Shown here: positions 35,401 through 51,549 of the stretch, in pieces
How positions within the stretch are numbered: the stretch's first letter is position 1
Layout: every line of letters starts with the position of its first letter
The notes under the pieces: generated by a model
The model's input: the letters and a program-made list of their open reading frames with translations, nothing else
The model's database searches: none
What the model was told of the DNA's origin: nothing
NCBI RefSeq assembly: GCF_000327385.1
Contig: NW_008709379.1
Coordinates: 914,427-978,426, forward strand
DNA length: 64,000 nucleotides
Direction of reading: 5' to 3'
Source of the DNA: Lottia gigantea
Taxonomy: Eukaryota > Mollusca > Gastropoda > Lottiidae
Translations under genes and position numbers: made by a program

Positions 35401-36095
35401 TTCTATTCATTTCTGTATTTTATTAAGAATTTGTTTAATTTGTGAAAACCCAGTTACAGGTTTATAACTTTTTTTTTTTACTAAATTCGTATTTCATAAA
35501 ACGCCCAAAATCTAAAATAGATTCAAATCGTGATTTTAACCTTTTAGATTTTAATAGATATTTCGTAATATGTCCATTTACAAAGAAATTGATATACATT
35601 TAAAAGTCTTCTAGTTATGGATAATTCTTATTTCATTCGAAGGTTCATTTTGCGATTAGAAGAATCTGAGTACACCAACAACTGACAAACCATTCTATTG
35701 CTCGCGGGCGCTAGCAGTCGGTCCATCGAATGCAACGAATCCTGAGAGAGGTTTGTAAAAGCCAGTCACCCAAGGCTACTTAAGTAGGTAATTTTGTTAC
35801 TCGGCTCCGATAGACTGGCAGTGCAGTACATTGGATCGAAGCCGTTGACATGAGATCATAAATGGTTAAAAAGTTGCAACGGTTGAAAACGATTGTGTGT
35901 GTTCTGAATGAGTATAAGAATAGTAACTTAAAAAACCAAATTAATAAATGGAGAATGAAAATATCAGGTCTATAATAACTCATTGAACTGGAGAGCAGTA
36001 AGATAAGGGAGCTTACCTTGTCTGAAAACGCTGAATATTCCCAAAAAAATACACACAGAGACAAATACTGCACTGATAACTGTCACTGACTTCAT
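19778..36095 (-). CDS. Secreted CAP-domain protein with about 28 EGF-like and 3 ShKT modules
   Basis: Order: signal or anchor segment, furin site, CAP domain, CRISP-like hinge, EGF, ShKT, long EGF array, ShKT, ShKT, stop. Exons: 36017-36095, 34835-34923, 34233-34494, 33747-33889, 33291-33376, 32227-32312, 31810-31908, 31243-31356, 30831-30932, 30471-30536, 30019-30120, 29631-29741, 29264-29374, 29031-29141, 28811-28921, 28523-28639, 28035-28145, 27675-27785, 27398-27508, 27187-27297, 26884-27000, 26306-26416, 25770-25886, 25491-25607, 25221-25331, 24926-25042, 24290-24394, 23945-24055, 23444-23554, 22923-23030, 22698-22805, 22428-22535, 22007-22120, 21497-21592, 20752-20854, 20643-20692, 20291-20413, 19778-19893. 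These sum to 4176 nt (1391 residues plus stop), which supports the model. The CAP fold is known from CRISP, PR-1 and Ag5 proteins (sterol or lipid binding, extracellular), and ShKT modules often bind ion channels. The true function is unknown. Other exon combinations are possible because nearly every EGF exon is phase 1-1. Confidence 0.85.
20643..20692 (-). CDS. 50-bp linker exon with coupled alternative donor upstream
   Basis: Encodes LECAGNTDSCLGPECT, phase 2 in and phase 1 out. It is in frame only if the previous exon (ending at 20756 or 20752) uses the second of two donors in AAAGTAAGTAGGC. If the first donor (GTAAGT) is used, skipping this exon joins directly and in frame to the ShKT exon at 20413. 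Confidence 0.6.
20756..24055 (-). other. C-terminal, more diverged EGF modules
   Basis: Nine modules (23945, 23444, 22923, 22698, 22428, 22007, 21497 and 20756 starts, plus 24290 just upstream) keep the CxCxC-x8-C end but differ in sequence and length (96-114 bp). They look older than the A/B block. Examples are CSCLSGYSGSRC, CNCFTGYSGDRC and CQCQCFNNFSGETC. All are phase 1-1. Confidence 0.85.
21065..21200. mobile_element. hAT-type MITE, copy 1
   Basis: Starts CAGTGGCAGAGCCAGG and ends GCGACTGCCACTG, imperfect TIRs. It is flanked by CTCGCATC (21057-21064) and CTCACATC (21201-21208), an 8-bp target-site duplication with one mismatch. The interior shares ATTTTTGCCC.AAAA.TTGCTTTCGGGG with copy 2 at 63038. 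It lies in an intron of the CAP/EGF gene. Confidence 0.8.
24592..24702 (-). pseudogene. Type A EGF module without a recognisable acceptor
   Basis: All six Cys and the frame are intact (SVSCGVNGILDTSTCTCSC, INGYSGQFCQI) and the donor is GTAAAT. The expected CAG or TAG before the module reads CTAACCG, with no AG nearby upstream. A weak AAG inside the module would drop the first Cys. It probably escapes splicing and is a recently silenced exon. It was left out of the main model. Confidence 0.55.
26005..26114 (-). pseudogene. Type A EGF module of 110 bp (frame off by one)
   Basis: Both splice sites are present and the first half is normal (CSLTSNSCGVNGNLNT). The exon is 110 instead of 111 bp, so inclusion would shift the frame, and the last Cys codon reads TAT. 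Either it is skipped, or one base is missing in the assembly and only the Cys change is real. Confidence 0.7.
27560..27654 (-). pseudogene. Truncated type A EGF module
   Basis: The acceptor and first half are intact (CSLTSSS, with Ile replacing the second Cys). About 30 bp covering the fifth Cys and the Gly-Tyr-Ser-Gly loop are deleted, so the end is out of frame. Confidence 0.72.
27890..27990 (-). pseudogene. Decayed type A EGF module
   Basis: Keeps CCACCTTGTTCATTCC and TCAATAGTTTCTCTGG, but has lost several Cys codons and the central sequence is shortened. No acceptor AG precedes it at the usual place. A donor-like GTATGT remains. Confidence 0.7.
28380..28470 (-). pseudogene. Decayed type B EGF module
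   Basis: Similarity to both halves of a type B exon (GTGCGTGCTCTTTAACAAG and GGTTACACTGGCGACAG) is clear, but the middle of the module is deleted, the frame is lost and the donor site is gone. A dead exon between intact modules at 28523 and 28035. Confidence 0.75.
30334..30452. repeat. Interspersed repeat, copy 1
   Basis: GTGTATGGTGTTTAGTTG, then GGAATGGGAGGTTGTC, are shared with 46235-46345 in the same orientation. The family is unknown. Confidence 0.55.
31243..31356 (-). other. ShKT module 1
   Basis: Six-Cys pattern CPTTDLKSFC...LCQY...DCPRRCGLC, typical of ShK toxin-like domains, which are common in animal secreted proteins. It is a symmetric phase 1-1 exon inserted between two EGF modules. 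Confidence 0.85.
32227..32312 (-). other. CRISP-like hinge exon
   Basis: Encodes EPYKTGTACADCPDSC, then TSNQC, matching the PYxxGxxCxxCPxxC signature that follows the CAP domain in CRISP proteins. The next exon is EGF-like rather than the usual CRISP ion-channel regulator domain. Confidence 0.88.
32396..33064. repeat. 28-bp minisatellite in a CAP/EGF intron
   Basis: About 24 near-identical copies of GAAAAGATATAGGCTCAGGG, then TTCACTAA. A CACTA/CAATA variant alternates in the left third, and two units lack the CTCAGGG segment. It lies between the third CAP exon and the hinge exon. Confidence 0.97.
33291..34494 (-). other. CAP (SCP/TAPS) domain exons
   Basis: Three exons (34233-34494, 33747-33889, 33291-33376). 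Landmarks are NDFRAGVSPPAANMRQVVWD, ASKWARQCSIGH (first cavity His), IGQN where most members have GEN, AWFDEVKDF (Glu), GHYTQ (second His), and the closing RFVHVCNYARG. Disulphide Cys positions fit the family. Fold assignment is secure. The acidic cavity residue of the usual His-Glu-Glu-His set is Gln here. Confidence 0.92.
34835..36095 (-). other. Signal segment and furin-type propeptide exons
   Basis: Exon 36017-36095 encodes MKSVTVISAVFVSVCIFLGI, then FSVFRQ, a single hydrophobic N-terminal segment read as a signal peptide or anchor. Exon 34835-34923 ends RSRQKR-QAVVF, a consensus furin cleavage site just before the CAP domain. The start is the first in-frame ATG, 3 nt after a GCAGC context. 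A non-coding upstream exon cannot be excluded. Confidence 0.75.
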
Positions 36096-38396
36096 GATGC
36101 TGCTTCTTCTTATATATTATTACCGGCAAGATTAAAATATCACAAAATAATACCCCTTTTATCACAGTTATTTCGTTTACTAAAGAAGGTTAATACGCTT
36201 AGGCTTCTATTCAAGTCCTGAATCCAAAAATATGGATCGTCAGTAACTATGCTTTCGCTTTATAGTGACCCCTTATTTTTGACGGTCCTGAGATTCAGAG
36301 CACTCCCTTTGTGGTAAACGCTGGTTTACGAAACAATATTTATTACAATATTTTATACATTCCTTCGAAATATTATCTTCAGTTATAGAAGAGTTCCAAC
36401 TACATCCGATTTTCACACTTCATTCAAATTCGCAGACTTCCTTTTTCCTCTTATAGCTCTTCAAGATCTGTCACAGCGTCCAATTCCAATGGTTCTTACT
36501 CTTCGCGTATCAGCATACACTCTGATAACAATAAAATAATCATAGTCCCGAGAAGATGCTTGTTACCTTGTTCAAACCACTACCTGTTATTAAAACCCTT
36601 GGTAATGTAAACATCTTATCCATGGCCTATATTCAACCAGTTCTTCATTAATAATACGTCTTCGTTGTTTGATTTTGATTCATCAATCAATTAAAGGAAT
36701 TTAAAAGGTCATGTTTGGGTTCACAGGAATTTTGATATTTTTTTTATAATAACAGTTTGTATATTTTGTACATTTGTAGGTAAGTGAGCTTTCCCCAACT
36801 TTCGTTAAACTACAAAAGATTTATACGATAAGAATTATGGAGTTTATTTAATACGATTTTTTAAAGTGCCCCATTGACTCTAGCTCATCGCGTGCTGTCG
36901 ACAAGTTTTCAGATCCATCATCATCATCATGACAGAGAATTTTAGTAACTTTCCTAAATTGGACTTCAGGCGTCGGAGCAAAGTAGGCTGACTCTGAAGC
37001 TTGTCCGTATTCAATGATTTGCTCCAATTGATGGACTGTGCACATCGGACGTCAAGCTAACATTAAATTCAACTTACTTTGATTTAAGAAAAATAGGTGA
37101 ATCGGAGCATGACAAAGTGCATTTCTTTGTATAGAGTTGCCACTCTTCTTTGGCCTATTTATATCATTCCGAATTTTACTAAACGCAAACTACGACTTTA
37201 AATCATACTTTCACGGTAACAATCAAAGTTGTATTACTATTGTATGTATTTTAGTATTAATATGTAAACACTTATATTAATTCTGTACTGAAAATAATGA
37301 CACTCTTCATCGCCATCGTGAGTACAAATAATACAGCACACCCATCTTTACTTAGGATACGACTGTCTCTTTATAACCCGAGGAGAGTTTTTAACGATTA
37401 TCTAATTTAATTCTATTATCGTCAGATGACCGGGACTTGATTTCACAATATCATTAAAATTTTGTAACGGAAATGTTAGATTCAGAAATGTGGTCGATAA
37501 TCTAAAGGTCCGGGGTGCTATCCAGACATAGTTCGATAGAGACCTTTGGATGAAAATTTTTCCCCCTGTCGGTGATGTAGGTCGGCGGGACATAGAAAAA
37601 CTTTCTGGACAATAAACCACAGGCCCGTGTACTACCGGTCATTAACTTTAAATACCCCTCGAAAGATGGAAATCGAAAAGGGTAGAGTAATAAAAGATTT
37701 CCTTCATGGACATTGCATGGTGTTGCCAGTCTCCATTGGACCCATCCTTTTTCCTAAAAATCTCTCTCATCATCTAGAACTATCTACCCCTATGTAGGTA
37801 CCTGTACATATTGTTATATTTGTATGTTAAGTACCCCTATTCATAAATAAATTCCTTTCCTTATCTGAATTCCTTTCAGTACAGAATATACCACCTTGTC
37901 GTGAATCTTTATTTACAAACATCTGTAATACCTTATAAATTGTAAATAGTTGTTATTTCGTTTCATGTTACAAATGCTAATTTTTAGTGGAGCCAGGGTT
38001 ATCACAATATAAAACAAAACATTAAAGAGTTTACTAGTGTTTTATTTGAGTCTGGATATTTTAGACTTTAAGATTCAAGGTGTTATTTACAAATGCATTG
38101 TTCTTGAGTTTATAATGAGAACATTGTAACCGGATCTGTTTATTTGAAAGATCATGCTTCGAAAGTATGGAACTAAGAAGATTTCAAATGCAAATGTCAT
38201 TTAACAACACATATACGGCTTTTCAAAAAAGAAACAAGGAATGGCTGAACACAAGTGGTACTTTATTTACTTGAATTATTATGCTTTACAAATTATTGAG
38301 TTTTTATCGAATTTAAATAAAGGATGTCTTCATTCAATCCATTAATATTTAGAGAAATATTTAGGGCTGTATTTTAATCTGATGTGGTAGTTATAT
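36096..38396. other. Intergenic region between CAP/EGF and GH9 genes
   Basis: AT-rich sequence that should contain the CAP/EGF promoter, as both genes read leftward. The short frames at 36848-37045 and 37402-37620 have no recognisable similarity. AATAAA on the minus strand at 38262-38267 probably ends the GH9 transcript. Confidence 0.6.
38262..38267 (-). promoter_or_regulatory. Candidate GH9 polyadenylation signal
   Basis: AATAAA on the minus strand about 130 nt past the TAG stop. Confidence 0.4.
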
Positions 38397-44157
<5,761 letters not shown>

Positions 44158-46234
44158 AATGATTTCACAAACATTGATTCTTTTTTCAACAAATTTTTCG
44201 GCTCTGAAATATTGGCAATTGTTATATTCTTTCTGTTCAAATTATACATTTTTGAATCCTAAATAGATGTTCTCAACAAAGTAGTATTTTTCGTGTTATT
44301 TTAATTTCACAAGAAAAGCCTGTGGAAGAACATGCTCACTTTATGCAATTCAACACCGAAAATACACTAAAAGTGACAGACGTTCACTACCCAAAATCAA
44401 ATAATGTACATTATGAAACATTCAGCAACTCCAGTGAAGAAATTGCTGAATTCGAACACCTTTCGCATCCTGTATTTCGCGACAGAATGATTTCCACATA
44501 ATTGTAGCCTAAACTTACCACTGTATTTCTATTAAACACTATTAAAATCTTTCTTTGTTTTATCTTCCTTATTCCACGACAATCTTGTTTGTATCAGTTT
44601 ATAAATTTTGTATTTTAAGGGTGAAATTAAGACGTCATAATGACCCGCTTGTATTTCTTATATTGTTCTTAAACGACTTTGTAAAAGAAAATTTGACCAT
44701 TATACGTTATCGTTAAGATATAACAAAACCCTTTATTTATTTACTAATTATCTTTCTTTAAAATATATTACAATTAACTCAACATTGTATCAAGTTAAAT
44801 TTACATTTTCCTTGGATTATTGAAACACACGAAATTGTCTTAACGTAATCTTAAAGCGTTTGAAAAGGTATATAATGAAAACATATGAAACCACAAAACG
44901 AATCTTTTGTGACATTAATATTGTGGTTTTGTTAATCCTGCTATTGTATTTGTGGTCTCTTCAACTAAATACTTAATTAGGACCATTCATTTCCTTGACT
45001 ATTACCACTGTTCACTGTCAAGCTAAATACGACAAGTAGCTCGTCTTCAGCTGTGAATGTTGAAGATTAGCAGGCGCAATCGCAATTTATACTGGTAAGT
45101 CTACATTCTGATCTGGAACATCTTATGCCATTCTCCGGATCGCTTTCTCTATTTTCATATTTGTTGTTACATATTGCAATTTTTCAAAAATTAAAATTCT
45201 CATTGTACCCTTGTGAAATTCATATATAAATGTATCCCATCATAGGGCTCCTTTCTTATATCATTCATAATATTGCAAAGTGCTCTCTAAATTATCAGAA
45301 TATTTTCGGTGTCACCATATGGTGACGGCAATTAGCCCAAACTTTTGTTTTGTTTTTTATTAGCTTTTATTTCTAATTTAGCAAGCTTATAAAAAACGGA
45401 ACGAAAGATTGATCTAATTTTAATTGGACTAATCATCACGGTATCCTATAGGTACTTTTCAGTCATTTAAGAAAACATCTAGGTTAACTTGTTTTTATTA
45501 CTGTAAATCATTTTAAAGCTAACTAATATATATATATTAAACCTTACTTTCTGCCTTGTCATTGTTACATTATTTTTTGTATAATTTTCAAGTCTCATTT
45601 TGAGATCCGGAATAAAGTTATTATGATTATTAGATCACTTGGAAAAAGTTTCAAAACTTGGGAAAAAATTCTGTATATTACTTTTATTTTAACAGAATCT
45701 AATTTTCATAGTTAAAAATATTGAGAAGAACTTTGTTTTATATTTTTCTTGTAAATTCCAATTTCCAAATTTTCAAAACTTTTTTTTCTAACTTTAAGGA
45801 AAGTCTTAAAGCTTGTCTGAAATTAGCTACTTATTATATTCTATATTTTTTAGTAACTTTCAATTTCCAAGCTCAAAATCATATGGAAACAGATATCTCA
45901 GCATCCAATTTTCAAAGTTCAAAATATTGAGAAAAAGTTTCAGAACTGTTTTATCTATTTTTAGTAAATTCCAATTTTCGAATTTTCGAAATTTATCTTA
46001 AGATTCTCTTTCCGTGAAATATCTATACTTACATATTGTTCTCCATTGTAATGTATATCTGTTACAGTGTAAATGGCCACCTGTTCCTGACCGTGTCTTG
46101 TCGACCACTATTTATATGATATAGACTATCAATATTTACTTACTAATCAGATATTGATCATTCATTAACTCACCGGATTATCATTACACTACTATTCATT
46201 TCAATATATCACTTCATTTCATCAGGATCTGAAA

Positions 46235-46345
46235 GTGGTCCGTCGTCCCTATATCTGGAGGGGCAATTGTGTATGGTGTTTAGTTGAAGCAATGGAATTG
46301 GTCGGTTGTCGAAAATTTTTCAGGGGGTTGGGGGCGCAATTCATC
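46235..46345. repeat. Interspersed repeat, copy 2
   Basis: Matches 30334-30452 (GTGTATGGTGTTTAGTTG and GGTTGTC..AATTTTT). Confidence 0.55.
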
Positions 46346-47594
46346 TTTTTCATTGCCATTGGGCAGTTATCTACAAACTTGCCCGTCGTTCACAGTAGGC
46401 CAACGATTATGCTAATTACACGACAGCAATGTTAGGCATAAAAATTCTATTCAATTTTGTTGATAACTTTAATGCAGCAAACGTTGTTTGTTTCTGACAA
46501 ACTTGGACTAACAGTTAAATTTTGGGTCATGACGTTTTCAAGCTCTGGAGAAATCGTACTGTATAATGAAAAGGGCTATTTGGTGACGCACATTTGAAGA
46601 CAATACAGGATGTTACAAGCAGTGCCCTTGAGAGAATTCAAGAAAGTAGGCCTATCCTAGTCAGAAAACTTGCTTACGTAGCTCATGCATCATAATTTGC
46701 CCATCATTTCCAGCCAGTTATCCTGGATTATATATCCGAAATTCGTGTAGGTAATATCAGGTGTGGTTTTGTCATTTCAGCTCTGAACAACGGACTTCAC
46801 TATTCCGGATGAACAGTAGGCGTTAATAATGACTCAATAATACCTTGTTAATATATCTACAGTGAAAAGGATATACTAAATATTTGTTTATCATTGTTTA
46901 AAGGAAATCCGATTTGAGTAATCTGACTTAACGCTTCGGTGAATCTCGTATTGTCCTGTCACTAAGATTCTCTTGTCATACTCTCACGTCACATAATAAA
47001 TCCGACAATCAATTTTAGAATTGAATAAAGTCAAACCGAAATCCGAAATACAATTCTATAACTGAATGTCAAACATGTAGAAGCGATGGCAGTCTAAAAT
47101 TTTCTAGATTAATGATCTCTATCAGCTGGTAAATCAAATATCTAATGACTAATCCCATTCAGTCACATTCGGTGTCATTGTATCTTGACTAGATCGAAAC
47201 ATCCGTATCTATTCCAGCCCCTGATAGATATTTTAACAGTTATTGGCTATCAGAAATAGAAATAGAAATAGAATTAAATTTTAAATTTCGACAATAAACG
47301 AAGGCACAGAGAAATCCATTATCCAGTGTAGTCCGCAGTTTTTTTTTTAAATAAAAAGATTAAGCTCCCTTTGATCCGATCTTCAAGGTGTAAAGACAAA
47401 AATAGTATAGCGTCCTAAACAACAAATTTGATATTGTTTTTATAGCCCTGTATGCTGAGATATTATTTACAGGTTCGTTGAGTATATCTTGATTTATAAT
47501 ATTTAAAATAGCTTGGTAGATGTGTTATTGTTCTCTTGGAGAAGACTTGGCGTGGAAGTCAACAGAATAATATGGAATTGACTCTAAATGAGTT

Positions 47595-47990
47595 ATAGTC
47601 CGAAACATCTGCCTCTATTCTAGCCTCTAGTGAATATTTTGACAGTGTTGTCAGCTGAAAGAGTCAGAAGGAAAGGCCCTGTTAAGTGGGGATTTTCCAC
47701 ACCTCTGAAGATGCATTTTTTATAACATAACATTAAATTACCCTTACGATGATCGTAATTAAGTGTTGGAGAAAATGATGGTACGACTGAACTACAAAAA
47801 CATACATCTTTCCAAATATATTTAGGTATTGCAGATCCTAGATATCTTTAATAGGTTTAAAACCTCTACACCTGTGGAGATGTGAAATTTCCTTAATTAA
47901 CAGAGCATTTTTTTTCTGTCTTTACACGAGCCTACATCCTGTTCAAATAGGTATCAGAGGCTGGAATATAGACAGATGTTTCCGTCTTAA
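47595..47990. mobile_element. Foldback element
   Basis: Left arm CGAAACATCTGCCTCTATTC ... CCTCTAGTG and GGGATTTTCCACACCTCTG. The right arm has the inverse: CACCTGTGGAGATGTGAAAT ... GAGGCTGGAATATAGACAGA, then TGTTTCC. The arms are about 110 bp, separated by about 160 bp. A lone related arm lies at 47195-47235. No coding content. Confidence 0.65.
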
Positions 47991-48222
47991 TGAGTCTTAG
48001 TACAGTGCTTCAATTGTCATTGATAATAATAGGTAGCCTACTATTGGATTGGATGGGCAAAAATCTACGTATCTTTTTGTATATATATGGAGCTATAGGC
48101 CTACATCTATCTTCAGTACCGTACCATAAGAACTTATATTAACGATATGATCATATACTGATTGTATTGTAGACCTACAATGGATTATATTTACAGGTAC
48201 TAGGTGATGATAAAATTATAAG

Positions 48223-50000
48223 ATGGACAATGATACAGTTCTAACTACTGGTAATATAAAAATAGATAACTGGATTGAAAGAGAAATACAACTAAATATT
48301 CTACATGAGGAATTGTAAGTACTGGTACTGGTTTCTTAGACCAAACTGATATTCTCTATAAATAACACTGCGCTAGGTTATGAAATAAGAATTGTCGTGA
48401 CTGTAAGTTTATTAAAATAGGAGCCAGTGACGATATTGTATATTGTAGGTTTTTAATTAAGCACTCTGACAATTATGTATTGAGACTCAAAACAATCTAA
48501 TATAGATTCTAATTGTGTTTAATTTTACTCAAATGGTATTTGCAGTATTGACATCATGATCTGTAATCAAATGTGTCCTGAAATATATATATTAACAACA
48601 AAAGCTTAAAGTGTCCTAATACACTATATTATAAGGCTTTTTTTAAATCCTTTAAACATTAGATAATTTTTTTAATGCTGCCTTCCTTTTTCAGATTAGA
48701 ACAAAGAGAAAGTCTGTTGAAAAATACTAAGAATTACTTTCAAGAGCAATCTACCAGGCTAGGACCTGGATCTTCATTTAGACCAGATATAACTAATAAT
48801 GCCACATTACGCAACAGATCTTTATTAGAGGTACTGTGCCTATTACACTTGATACCACACTTTTACTGGGTTTGTCAACTCTTTCTCTTGTGCAATGATC
48901 ACTGTGGATGAGTTAGTTCAGCTTTATATGTGTTATACTGTGTAATCATACATTATTATTGCATATAATTGCGTTATTACAATATTCATTTTGTTATATT
49001 TCTGGATATGTCTGGTACGTGCCGTTTACCAGGAGCTCTAGTATGTTAATTGGGCTATACATATCAGTCATTATGCAAGGAGCTCCAGTATGTTAATTGG
49101 GCTATATATACCAGTCATGTTTGCCAGGAGCTCTAACATGATAATGGGACTATTTATATCAGTCATGTTTGCCAGGAACTTTAGGATGTATATTGGGCTA
49201 TATATATCAGTCATGTTTGCCAGGAACTCTAGTATGTTAATAAGGCTATATATATCAGTCATGTTTCCCAGGAGCTCTAGTATGTAAACTTGGTTGTATT
49301 TACCAGTCTGCCTGGATCTCTAAGTGTGCTATATTTGTCAGTCATGTCTAATGAGAGCTCTAGGATGTTAATTTGGTTGAATTTACCAGTCTTGTCTGCC
49401 TGAAGCTTTGAGATGTTAATAGTGATGTTTACTTGGAGCTCTATGGAATCGAAATTATAAGTACAATTTGCAGACAAAAACTCCATTTATTTCATATTAT
49501 TACAAGTAAGTTAATTGCGTAATAATATAATATTATTATTCAATTAACTTTATTAATATTAAAACAGGATATAGAGTGTTTAGAAGATAAAATAGATCAA
49601 GATATAAATAAAGTAGATACATCAAGATTCATTACACTAAAGGTAGGTTACATGAAATGAAAAAAGAGTAGTTTAATGCTGCTGTCCTAGAAATGATTCC
49701 CTCATTGCAAACTGCTTGGTGTTGTCTGTCTTCTTTAGCCCAATCAGATACAGAGAGGCACTACATATAACTCATTTTATCTTATTGTATTCTATTTGTT
49801 TGTTGAAATTTATGTGTAATGGTCTTTAAACAATAAATATTATTATTATTATTATCTTGTTTTAGAATAACTACTGGTCCATGGTGAAAGGATTATTACC
49901 AATATGGGAGGAAACTGTAGGCATGTCAACTAAAGATTTGAAAAGTAGTCCACAACCAAGGAGACGCAGAACTCCTCAAGCCAACCGAAGAATAACATAG
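48223..50000 (+). CDS. Small coiled-coil protein resembling vertebrate C3orf14
   Basis: Four exons: 48223-48314, 48695-48830, 49568-49642, 49866-50000, 438 nt, 145 residues. The start ATG lies 26 nt after a likely 5' UTR acceptor (ATATTTACAG). The protein is mostly helical and charged. The segments NRSLLEDIECLEDKI, then LKNNYWSMVKGLLPIWEE, match my recollection of human C3orf14 (NLSLLKDIEAAEKSL ... TRYWASVEEYIPKWEQ) in order and spacing. The function of that family is poorly known. The C-terminus is basic (PRRRRTPQANRR). No signal peptide or membrane segment. A polyadenylation signal is at 50138. The gene model is firm, the orthology is moderate. Confidence 0.78.
49020..49440. repeat. 48-bp minisatellite
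   Basis: Six good units of 48 bp (core AGGAGCTCTAGTATGTTAAT, then TGGGCTATATATATCAGTCATG), plus about three diverged ones to the right. It lies in an intron of the C3orf14-like gene. Because 48 is divisible by 3, both strands show long periodic open frames that are not genes. Confidence 0.92.
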
Positions 50001-50137
50001 CAATAGCATAGCATACGGACAATATAGATGAGATTTACCATGTTGACTGTCTAGTTATGTATATTTATGTAGGAAGAAGAGGAGATGGTGTAATGAAGTT
50101 GAAGTAATAATAATTAGTATTCTTTGAAAAGGTTCTC

Positions 50138-50143
50138 AATAAA
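50138..50143 (+). promoter_or_regulatory. Candidate polyadenylation signal of the C3orf14-like gene
   Basis: AATAAA 138 nt past the TAG. Confidence 0.5.
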
Positions 50144-51228
50144 CACATACGGTGCATGTAATGCTCATTTATACTCATATAGACTAAAAGGAAGAAACTA
50201 TCATTCAGAAATGCTTCATAATCCAAGCTGATTTCGAATCCGTCCACCATGTTTTAAACATTTAAACTTGCTGTTGGCCTTTCATATTTATAGGAATTCA
50301 TTGGTTTAGTTTATACTCAAAGCAATTTATATAAAGCATTCTTTCCATTGGTGTAGATATCTTTTTAAAACTGTAATCATATCAGAATTTTTATCAGGTA
50401 ATGATGACTTTTTTTTGCTATTTCTACATCACACGTGAACAATGCTACTATAACAGATGGAAAGTTATATAATTTCATGGTCCATGGTCAAATTTTTTAT
50501 ACTAATGTCACCTGATTAAGCTGTCTGTCATGAATATAAATAATTTTGTACAGATTTTTATTGTTGTATATTGTCACAAAAATACTCTATACTAGATTGT
50601 TTCATGTTTTGTTGTCTATAGAATTTATAAAAATTACAATATATTGTGTTATAAGCCTACTTTGAACTAGTTAATTTGTTTTTACCTAAAAATAGTATGT
50701 TGAAATGATAGATGCATGGAAATATAGATTGTGATAAATTATTTGGTTTTATATAAGACTTGAACAACATTCAGAAGTGAGGAGTACATATCACAAACAC
50801 AAGACAATATTATTAATAAGCACACTTCTTTAATAAACTTATTAAACACATAAAGTTGTTTTAACATAATTTACACGTGTCGTCATCAGATGAAACAATG
50901 AAAGAATAAAACATACCAGAATATATAACTAAGAATCATAGGGATAATCATACTTCGTTTTGGATACAGGCTACCATATGAAAATATTAGCTTTATGTAT
51001 GTGAACTATCTGAACCTGGGAAACACAATGTCTTCCTTCACTTTACTCACAGGGCTTTGTTGAAAGCACATGCAGTAATACAGACAGGGCCTTGTAGCCC
51101 GAAACTTCTGACCTTATCTGCAGAAGCTGAAATTTAATTTCCACTGAGAGAGAGTCCAAAGAGAAATGTACCAAGAAATGAACACCCTTCGAGGTGCAGA
51201 ACCCCTTACTTCAGTTAGTTGTTGTTAT

Positions 51229-51549
51229 TTAAAGGGATAGGTGGGCCATTTATCCTTTAGTCTCAGAAACCGGAATTTTTTTCAGCTAAGCTAAGTAATA
51301 GTGTTCACAATAAACCGTCGAAATATGAGTCTTCAAATCAATGTGTGTCCAGAATTATCTGTGTTTGAATGTTAAAATGACGGCTCGTTATTTTAAGATA
51401 CTCTGTGGTAGAAAAGAGATATATAGAAATAGTGGGTAAATTCCTAGTTTGAAGTATATTTAAGAACTAGTAATTCTAGTAATTCTGAAGATTAACATAT
51501 ATTCAAGAATAAAATCAACCCCCACAAAATGCCTCATCCGTCCCTTTAA
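51229..51549. mobile_element. MITE with TTAAAGGGA inverted ends, most complete copy
   Basis: Left TTAAAGGGATAGG, right CCGTCCCTTTAA. The 9-bp perfect TIR includes TTAA at both outer edges, which could be a TTAA target duplication. Family members are at 4878, 11272 and 61138. No coding content. It could be piggyBac-related by target site, but the terminal bases differ from the usual CCC ends. Confidence 0.7.

Larger units (their letters stand above)
44158..48222. other. Intergenic region upstream of GH9 and the C3orf14-like gene
   Basis: Divergent promoter region of about 4 kb. Contents: a weak repeat around 45650-46000 (two units with AAATTCCAATTTCCAAATTTTC), a repeat copy at 46235 and a foldback element at 47595. 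No convincing exon was seen, except a probable 5' UTR exon boundary just before 48197. Confidence 0.65.

Noticed and set aside
36105-36118. TATATAAG on the minus strand just upstream of the CAP gene ATG
   Set aside because: It is too close (about 15 nt) to the start codon to place a start site upstream of it, and is probably AT-rich background.
49071-49287. Periodic open frames on both strands
   Set aside because: They come from a 48-bp tandem repeat inside an intron, with no splice or codon support.
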